From assembly GCA_031279575.1 (NCBI GenBank), contig JAITIG010000120.1:1-8763 (forward strand): a DNA stretch of 8,763 bases, in the 5' to 3' direction. A model generated the notes under the pieces. That model was not told where the DNA came from. It did not search any database and was given only the letters and a program-made list of their open reading frames with translations. Source of the stretch: Bifidobacteriaceae bacterium (GTDB taxonomy: Bacteria; Actinomycetota; Actinomycetes; Actinomycetales; WQXJ01). Shown piece by piece: positions 8,574-8,763 of this stretch (positions within the stretch are counted from its first letter, which is position 1; the number at the start of each line of letters is the position of its first letter). The position numbers were made by a program, and so were the translations under genes.

Positions 8574-8737
8574 GGCGCCGCCTGCGGCGCGTCGCGGCGG
8601 CGGTGGCGGCGCCCCACAGGCGCAGGATGCCGCCAGCCGCCGGGCTGGCTGAAGGCGCCCGCGGCGCCGGCCACTGGCGGCGCCGCCACCCCAGGCGGCG
8701 CGCGGCGCCGGCGGCGGCATCGGGCGGCGGCATCGGG
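8574..8737. repeat. GGCGCC-rich cluster with a 13-bp tandem repeat
   Basis: The palindrome GGCGCC occurs six times between 8574 and 8709 (8574, 8608, 8654, 8663, 8679, 8704). TGGCGGCGCC is repeated at 8604-8613 and 8675-8684. GGCGGCGGCATCGGG occurs at 8710-8724 and 8723-8737, a 13-bp period. Such simple repeats can arise by slippage in GC-rich DNA. No insertion-sequence ends or target-site duplications are visible. Confidence 0.55.
8632..8649 (+). terminator. Candidate terminator hairpin downstream of the flavoprotein gene
   Basis: GCCAGCC (8632-8638), a GCCG loop, then GGCTGGC (8643-8649) form a perfect 7-bp stem about 107 bp after the stop. There is no U tract, but terminator-like hairpins without U runs have been proposed in actinobacteria. 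It is the cleanest stem in this tail. Confidence 0.35.
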
Positions 8738-8763
8738 GGGCGGCCTGACCTGCGCGGCGGGCG

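Larger units (their letters stand above)
8526..8763. other. Gene-free, repeat-rich tail after the flavoprotein gene
   Basis: No reading frame here has a believable start, ribosome site and protein-like composition. The stretch is dominated by GGC/GCC runs, with short hairpins at 8565-8578 (GCGCC-N4-GGCGC) and 8575-8590 (GCGCCG-N4-CGGCGC). These overlap and could only form one at a time. Confidence 0.5.

Noticed and set aside
8530..8733. Small minus-strand frame in the right-hand tail
   Set aside because: The composition is almost only Ala, Arg and Pro, it has no ribosome site, and it overlaps simple repeats.

Overview
The window is very GC-rich, with G or C at almost every third codon position, and looks like chromosomal DNA of an actinobacterium (Actinomycetota). 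The PheS protein, with its Cys4 knuckle and actinobacterial-style C-terminus, and an FG-GAP/VCBS-type protein end at the left edge both fit Actinomycetia. The lipoprotein flavoenzyme and the 12-helix membrane LuxR regulator at the right resemble gene pairs best known from anaerobic gut Coriobacteriia. The exact class is therefore left open; an anaerobic or gut-associated actinobacterium is an inference.

Layout, left to right. Positions 1-114 (+) hold the last 37 codons of a protein ending in an FG-GAP/VCBS-like repeat. It converges on a minus-strand operon made of pheS (3195-4265), pheT (616-3195) and a small GNAT-like ORF (143-619). The junctions overlap by 1 nt (pheS/pheT) and 4 nt (pheT/small ORF), so translational coupling is likely. 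PheS and PheT form the alpha2beta2 phenylalanyl-tRNA synthetase. About 290 bp of gene-free DNA separates pheS from a second minus-strand gene (4557-6380) encoding a 12-TM protein with a C-terminal LuxR-type helix-turn-helix. Divergent from it, on the plus strand, is a 600-residue Tat-exported, lipid-anchored FAD flavoprotein of the fumarate reductase/ketosteroid dehydrogenase superfamily (6723-8525). The last 238 bp contain no convincing gene but hold a strong hairpin and a cluster of GGCGCC-rich repeats.

The most interesting part is 4557-8525. A membrane-embedded transcription factor and an extracytoplasmic flavoenzyme are divergently arranged around about 340 bp. This intergenic region carries a nested series of inverted repeats built from GCGGTT/AACCGC and TCACC/GGTGA half-sites at 29-30 bp spacing, followed by a 9-bp hairpin just before a strong ribosome binding site. 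The flavoprotein appears to lack the arginine and histidine residues that bind and protonate fumarate in the classical enzymes. The simplest reading is a substrate-inducible reductase or dehydrogenase system with an unknown small-molecule substrate: the membrane LuxR protein senses the compound and switches on the enzyme. Substrate, electron donor and regulation are all inferred. No haem-binding CxxCH motif, FMN-binding domain or partner electron carrier is visible in the window.
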